From an uncultured Collinsella sp. (GTDB lineage: Bacteria > Actinomycetota > Coriobacteriia > Coriobacteriales > Coriobacteriaceae), in assembly GCA_958428675.1 (NCBI GenBank), contig CAUAGV010000056.1, positions 1 to 9,597 on the forward strand: DNA of 9,597 bases, in the 5' to 3' direction. The position numbers were made by a program, and so were the translations under genes. The notes beneath the pieces are model-generated. The model ran no database searches. It was given only the letters and a program-made list of their open reading frames with translations, and was not told the origin of the DNA. Shown piece after piece: positions 5,724-9,597 of the stretch; within the stretch, counting starts at the first letter, position 1; the number at the start of each line of letters is the position of its first letter.

Positions 5724-7208
5724 CTACAGGCAGACGCCATCCTTCCAAATGCTGATCTCGTGGCAGCCGCGACGCTCGGCACTCGTAAGCTTGCCGCTCG
5801 CCGTCTCTAGCACCAGCTGGTACAGGTCGTGGGCAGCCTCGTCGAGCGTACGCTCGCCCGTGGCGACCACGCCGGCGTTAAAGTCCATCCAGTTGGCCTT
5901 GTGGTCGCACAGACGCTGGTTGGTGAACACCTTGAGGGTAGGCGCCGGTGCGCCAAACGGCGTGCCGCGGCCGGTCGAGAACAGAATCACGTGGCAGCCG
6001 GCAGCCGTCAGGGCCGTAGTGGATACCATGTCGTTGCCCGGACCGCACAGCATGTTCAGGCCATGCTTGGTAGCCTGACCGGCATACGGCAGCACATCGA
6101 CGATGGGGGCAGATCCGCCCTTTTGCACGCAGCCGCAGCTCTTGTCCTCGAGCGTGGTAATGCCGCCGTCCTTGTTGCCGGGGCTCGGGTTCTCATAGAC
6201 GACCTCGCCGTGGCTGATAAAGTAGTCCTTAAAGCCGTTGAGCATGTCGGCCGCTGCGTTAAAGACGTCCTGGCTCTCACAGCGATCGAGCAGAATGCTC
6301 TCCGCGCCAAACATCTCGGGAACCTCGGTGAGCACCGACGTGCCGCCGCGAGCGACAACCATATCGCTCACGCGACCGATCGTGGGGTTGGCGGTAATGC
6401 CCGAAAGACCGTCAGAGCCACCGCACTTAAGGCCAATGACCAGCTCGGAGGCCGGAATGGGCTCACGCTTGGCCTGCTTGGCCAGGTCGGCCAGCTCGGA
6501 CAGAATCTTGTGGCCCTCGACCTGCTCGTCGGCTACATCCTGGCAGGTGAGGAAGCGAACACGCTCGCGATCGAAGTCACCGAGCTCGTCGAGCACCTGC
6601 TGGTGCGTGCAGTTTTCGCAACCGAGCGACAGGAACAGCACGCCCGCAGCGTTTGCGTGACGCGAGAGCGCCACCAGCAGACGGCGCGTCTGGGCATGGT
6701 CGGCACCGGTCTGCGAGCAGCCAAAGGGATGCGGGAAGTAGTAAACGCCCTCCAGCGAACCCTCGACCAGATCCTGAGCCTGCTCGCACATGGCACGTGC
6801 GACTTCGTTGACGCAGCCGACCGTGGGGATGATCCACAGCTCGTTGCGCGTGGCGGCGCGGCCGTCAGCGCGGCGGAAGCCCATAAAGGTCTCGGGCTCA
6901 ACCGGCTCAACGACCGGATGCGTCGGGTTGTAAGCGTACTCGACCTCGCCCGAAAGGTTGGTCTTGACGTTATGTGTATGAAGCCACTGACCGGGCTGGA
7001 TGTCGCCCGTCACGTGGCCGATAGGAAGACCGTACTTGACGACGTCCTCCCCCGCCGCAATGGCGCGCACGGCCATCTTGTGGCCCTGCGGAATATCCTC
7101 CGCGGCCACGACCTCGCCCACCCCGGGGACCGCGACGGCGGTGCCCTTGGCGAGCGGCGACAGCGCGACGATCACGTTATCGGCCGGATTGATCTGGATA
7201 GTGTTCAT
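5724..7208 (-). CDS. uxaA: Altronate dehydratase UxaA
   Basis: The enzyme dehydrates D-altronate to 2-keto-3-deoxy-D-gluconate (EC 4.2.1.7), the third step of galacturonate catabolism in the cytosol. At 494 residues it is full length for the family. Residues of about 1-90 form the SAF-type N-terminal domain (IPQGHKMAVRAI, YGLPIGHVTGDI). The catalytic UxaA domain follows from about residue 107 (FMGFRRADGRAATRNELWIIPTVGCVN). Conserved Cys-containing and Gly-rich motifs include HPFGCSQTGAD (160-170), SLGCENC (194-200), GLKCGGSDGLSG (259-270) and DKSCGCVQKGG (355-365), as expected for an enzyme that needs a divalent metal such as Fe2+. ATG 7208 is preceded by AGGA nine bases upstream. It lies 78 bases after uxaB, in the same direction, and is the last gene before a strong terminator. 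Galactarate dehydratase (GarD) is a relative, but the neighbours support altronate. Confidence 0.96.
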   Translation of the reverse strand: MNTIQINPADNVIVALSPLAKGTAVAVPGVGEVVAAEDIPQGHKMAVRAIAAGEDVVKYGLPIGHVTGDIQPGQWLHTHNVKTNLSGEVEYAYNPTHPVVEPVEPETFMGFRRADGRAATRNELWIIPTVGCVNEVARAMCEQAQDLVEGSLEGVYYFPHPFGCSQTGADHAQTRRLLVALSRHANAAGVLFLSLGCENCTHQQVLDELGDFDRERVRFLTCQDVADEQVEGHKILSELADLAKQAKREPIPASELVIGLKCGGSDGLSGITANPTIGRVSDMVVARGGTSVLTEVPEMFGAESILLDRCESQDVFNAAADMLNGFKDYFISHGEVVYENPSPGNKDGGITTLEDKSCGCVQKGGSAPIVDVLPYAGQATKHGLNMLCGPGNDMVSTTALTAAGCHVILFSTGRGTPFGAPAPTLKVFTNQRLCDHKANWMDFNAGVVATGERTLDEAAHDLYQLVLETASGKLTSAERRGCHEISIWKDGVCL

Positions 7209-7246
7209 TACAAATGGTCCTAACCCTACAGGTTGAGCAGAAGTCA

Positions 7247-7276
7247 GCGGGCGCCCGCCAGTTTCCCGACGGGCGC
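7247..7276 (-). other. Intercistronic GC-rich hairpin between uxaB and uxaA
   Basis: GCGCCCG (7251-7257) pairs perfectly with CGGGCGC (7270-7276) across a 12-base loop. The right-hand part overlaps a self-complementary 12-mer, GCGGGCGCCCGC (7247-7258), which allows an alternative fold. There is no T-tract in the minus direction, so it is unlikely to be a full terminator. It may set mRNA stability or the uxaB to uxaA expression ratio. Confidence 0.4.
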
Positions 7277-7286
7277 ACAGAAGGAT

Positions 7287-8801
7287 TTAGGCCTGGGCGT
7301 TGGCGAAGGCCTGTTTGGCGCCCTCGACGCGCACGACGGCAAGCGCGTTGACGACGAACTCCTCAAGGCCGGCAATCTGCGTAAGGTCCTCGCCCCACAT
7401 CTGCTCGTTACTGAGCACGTCGTGCACCAGCTCGGCATCGTCTGCACCGGCGTGGGCGGCGTAGAAATCGAGCACGAAGGCGTCGTCCTGAGCGGTGTAC
7501 TCGGTGCCGTCGGCGCGGCGCAGGTGCAGGCCATCGCCCTCGCGAGCAACAAGTTCCTGCGTATAGAAGGCGATGAGCGTAGCGAGGCTCGTGGCCAGGC
7601 ACTTGGGCAGGCTGCCGGTCTCGGCAACATAGTCCTTGAGCGTGGGCAGGTCGCGAGCGCGCCACTTGGCCGTGGAGTTGAGGCAAATGGAGAGCAGCGC
7701 GTGGTCGATAAACGGGTTGTCGAAGCGGTTCTCGACGGCGGCGGCAAAGGCCTTGCAGTCCTCGACATCCAGATCGGCGGCAAGCGTCGGGATGACCTCG
7801 TCGTAGAGCATGGTGTTCATGAAGCCGCGAACGGTCTCGTCGTGCATGCAATCGCGCACGATATCAAAGCCGGCAACCCAGGAGCCCGGAACGAAGGCGG
7901 TGTGGGCACCGTTGAGGATGCGGACCTTACGCTTCTTGTACGGGGTGACATCGGGGGTCACAAAGACGCCCGGCAGGCCGACCTTCACGAAGGGAAGCTT
8001 CTCGGCAAGCGACTCGTCGCCCTGGATGCCCCACATCTGGAAGGGCTCGCGCACGGCCAGGAAAGGATCCTCGTAGCCCAGGCGCTCGGCCACGGCAGCG
8101 GCCTCCTTGGGGTCGCGGATGCGGCCGGGGACGATAGTGTCGACGAGCGTGGTGCAGACGGTGCAGTCGTTGGCCATCCACTGCGCAAACTCGTCCTCCC
8201 AGCCCCAGTCGCTCACGTACTGGTTCATGATGCGCAGCAGCTCCTCGCCGTTGTGATCGATGAGCTCGCAGGCGAGCACGATGACGCCCGGCTTGCCGGC
8301 GGCCCAGCGGGTGTGGAGCACCTGGGCAAGCTTAGCGGGGAAGCTCGCGGGCGGCATGTCGTCGGCCTTGCAGGACGGATCGTAGGCGATACCGGCCTCG
8401 GTGGTGTTGGAGACGATAATCTCCAAATCGTCGGAGACGGCGACCTCCATCATGGCGCGGTAGTCCGCCTCGCGGTACGGATTGAGGCAGCGGCTGCAGG
8501 CGCTGATCACGCGGGACTCGTCAACCGTGTTGCCGTTCTCCTTGCCGCGCACCAGCACGGTGTACAGGTCGTCCTGGGCATTGATGCCGTCGGCAAAGCC
8601 AAAGGCGCCACTGATGGGCTGTACCATGACAACCTTGCCGTTCCAGCCGGTTGCCTCGTTGCCCATGTCAAAGAAGCGGTCGACAAAAGCGCGCAGGAAA
8701 TTGCCCTCGCCAAACTGCAGAACCTTCTCGGGCGCGTCCTTGGGCAGCAGGTAACCCTTGTAGCCGATCTTCTCGAGCGTCTCGTAGCTGATGTTCTCCA
8801 T
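7287..8801 (-). CDS. uxaB: Tagaturonate reductase UxaB (altronate oxidoreductase)
   Basis: The enzyme reduces D-tagaturonate to D-altronate with NADH (EC 1.1.1.58), the second step of galacturonate catabolism. It belongs to the long-chain mannitol dehydrogenase family. Residues 27-37 (VLQFGEGNFLR) form the Rossmann nucleotide-binding turn. VSNTTEAGI (130-138) and VIVLACELIDHNG (173-185) are typical of UxaB. The catalytic signature K-x-R-x-L-N-x-x-H is intact at 292-300 (Lys292, Asn297, His300). At 504 residues it is full length, slightly longer than the E. coli protein. ATG 8801 has a strong AAGGAG eight bases upstream. It lies 96 bases after uxaC with a hairpin in the gap, and 78 bases before uxaA, so all three probably share one transcript. 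Mannonate-specific UxuB is the nearest alternative; the uxaA neighbour and the sequence style favour UxaB. Confidence 0.95.
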   Translation of the reverse strand: MENISYETLEKIGYKGYLLPKDAPEKVLQFGEGNFLRAFVDRFFDMGNEATGWNGKVVMVQPISGAFGFADGINAQDDLYTVLVRGKENGNTVDESRVISACSRCLNPYREADYRAMMEVAVSDDLEIIVSNTTEAGIAYDPSCKADDMPPASFPAKLAQVLHTRWAAGKPGVIVLACELIDHNGEELLRIMNQYVSDWGWEDEFAQWMANDCTVCTTLVDTIVPGRIRDPKEAAAVAERLGYEDPFLAVREPFQMWGIQGDESLAEKLPFVKVGLPGVFVTPDVTPYKKRKVRILNGAHTAFVPGSWVAGFDIVRDCMHDETVRGFMNTMLYDEVIPTLAADLDVEDCKAFAAAVENRFDNPFIDHALLSICLNSTAKWRARDLPTLKDYVAETGSLPKCLATSLATLIAFYTQELVAREGDGLHLRRADGTEYTAQDDAFVLDFYAAHAGADDAELVHDVLSNEQMWGEDLTQIAGLEEFVVNALAVVRVEGAKQAFANAQA

Positions 8802-8841
8802 CGATGTCTCTCCTTAGATTGCTGTTAGCGTGCGGGCAAAA

Positions 8842-8873
8842 CGGGGGCGCCGCGTGTGGCAACGGCGCTCCCG
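8842..8873 (-). terminator. Hairpin with short T-run between uxaC and uxaB (partial terminator or attenuator)
   Basis: An 11-bp stem with one mismatch (8842-8852 with 8863-8873) has a 10-base loop. In the minus direction it is followed by TTTT and then GCCCG. It could act as a weak terminator that lowers uxaB and uxaA expression relative to uxaC. It lies 24 bases after the uxaC stop codon and 40 bases before the uxaB start. Confidence 0.5.
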
Positions 8874-8897
8874 AGTTCGGTGTGGTTCGATGCGGGT

Positions 8898-9597
8898 TTA
8901 GGCCTCGACGGTATCCAGGTCAAAGCCAAAGTAGCGGACCGCGTTGTTGTAGCTAATGTCGCGCACGATGGCTCCCAGCAGCTCCATGTCGGCCGGATAC
9001 TTGCCCTGCTCGACCCACTCGCCGATCACGCCGCACAGCACTCGACGGAAGTACTCGTGACGCGGGTAGGACAGGAAGGAGCGGGAATCGGTAAGCATGC
9101 CCACAAAGTTGCCCAGCACGCCCTCGTTAGCCAGAGCCGTGAGCTGCTCGCGCATACCGACCTCGTTGTCGTTGAACCACCAGGCAGAGCCGTTCTGGAT
9201 CTTGCCGGCGGTCGGAGCCTCCTGGAAGCAGCCCATCACGGTATCGATCATGGTGTTGTCGATGGGGTTCAGGCTGTACAGGATGGTCTTGGGCAGACCC
9301 GTGGACTCCTGGATGGAGTTGAGGAAATCGGCCAGCTGGTCGGACGGCGTGTAGTTGGAGATGCAGTCGTAGCCGGTGTCGGGACCGAGCTTGGCGAACA
9401 TAGCGCGGTTGTTGTCACGCTTGCAGCCAAAGTGCAGCTGCATGGCCCAGCCAAGGCGGACATACTCGCCGGCGACGAACTGCATAAAGGCCGTCTTGTA
9501 CTTGCGGACCTCGTCCTCGGTAAGCGGCTCGGCGGCAAGGCCCTTGGCAAAGATGGCCTCGATCTCGTCGGCGGTAGCTGGAGCGTACATAACGTAG
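8898..9597 (-). CDS. uxaC: Uronate isomerase UxaC, C-terminal half (5' end beyond window)
   Basis: UxaC interconverts D-galacturonate and D-tagaturonate, and D-glucuronate and D-fructuronate (EC 5.3.1.12). It is a cytosolic metal-dependent amidohydrolase-superfamily barrel. The window holds the last 232 residues of a protein usually about 470 long, and the frame is open through the right edge, so the Met at 9590 is internal. Motifs very close to known UxaC are GWAMQLHFG and its RDNN, LGPDTGYD, LPKTILYSLNP, the WWFND motif, and GMLTDSRSFLSYPRHEYFRR. The last of these includes the TDSR stretch typical of the family. It is the first visible gene of the uxaC-uxaB-uxaA series. Its promoter and any operator must lie to the right of this window. 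Confidence 0.96.
   Translation of the reverse strand, partial: YVMYAPATADEIEAIFAKGLAAEPLTEDEVRKYKTAFMQFVAGEYVRLGWAMQLHFGCKRDNNRAMFAKLGPDTGYDCISNYTPSDQLADFLNSIQESTGLPKTILYSLNPIDNTMIDTVMGCFQEAPTAGKIQNGSAWWFNDNEVGMREQLTALANEGVLGNFVGMLTDSRSFLSYPRHEYFRRVLCGVIGEWVEQGKYPADMELLGAIVRDISYNNAVRYFGFDLDTVEA

Noticed and set aside
5829..7223. A plus-strand open frame of 464 codons across uxaA
   Set aside because: It is the shadow of a full-length UxaA; the translation shows no family motif.
7233..8828. A plus-strand open frame of 531 codons across uxaB
   Set aside because: It is antisense to an intact UxaB with a full catalytic signature. The frame has no recognisable domain and no RBS that I can see.
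1..9597. CRISPR arrays, insertion sequences, tRNA or rRNA genes, attachment sites
   Set aside because: I found no direct repeat array, transposase-like frame, terminal inverted repeats or cloverleaf-like sequence. The only repeated motif is the operator triplet.

Overview
The window is a pectin and galacturonate utilisation locus from a high-GC bacterium. Every gene I can support lies on the minus strand, so transcription runs from the right edge to the left. High GC with strongly biased third codon positions, purine-rich Shine-Dalgarno sites, and uxaCBA next to a GPH-type transporter and cytosolic pectin enzymes suggest a gut actinobacterium. A Collinsella-like coriobacterium is my best guess, but it is inferred from style and gene content, and there is no marker gene to prove it.

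Layout in transcription order. (1) 9597-8898: the C-terminal half of uxaC (uronate isomerase), cut by the right edge. (2) 8801-7287: uxaB (tagaturonate reductase). (3) 7208-5724: uxaA (altronate dehydratase), closed by a strong terminator at 5656-5691. (4) 5692-5723 is a short spacer, and 5351-5655 is a relatively AT-rich control region. It carries three copies of the LacI-type palindrome TGAACGTT(C/T)A and at least one plausible promoter. (5) 5350-3791: a GPH-family (MFS_2) sugar transporter, followed by a strong terminator at 3724-3767. (6) 3675-2080: a GH28 polygalacturonase with an N-terminal FN3-like domain. (7) 1948 to the left edge: a two-module esterase, with a CE8 pectin methylesterase fused to an alpha/beta-hydrolase esterase. 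It is cut before its C-terminus. No stop-to-stop call covers this gene because it has no stop codon inside the window, but its frame is open for 649 codons.

How the genes fit together. Neither the GH28 enzyme nor the CE8 fusion has a visible signal peptide. The likely scheme is that short, still esterified oligogalacturonides enter through the GPH transporter. The bifunctional esterase then strips methyl and perhaps acetyl groups in the cytosol, and the GH28 enzyme releases galacturonate. UxaC, UxaB and UxaA convert galacturonate to tagaturonate, altronate and 2-keto-3-deoxygluconate. The last steps (KDG kinase and KDPG aldolase) and the regulator that binds the operators are not in this window.

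The most interesting items are the CE8-alpha/beta-hydrolase fusion, the fully intracellular pectin-oligomer route, and the phased operator triplet. The individual gene families are known; I see no wholly new system.
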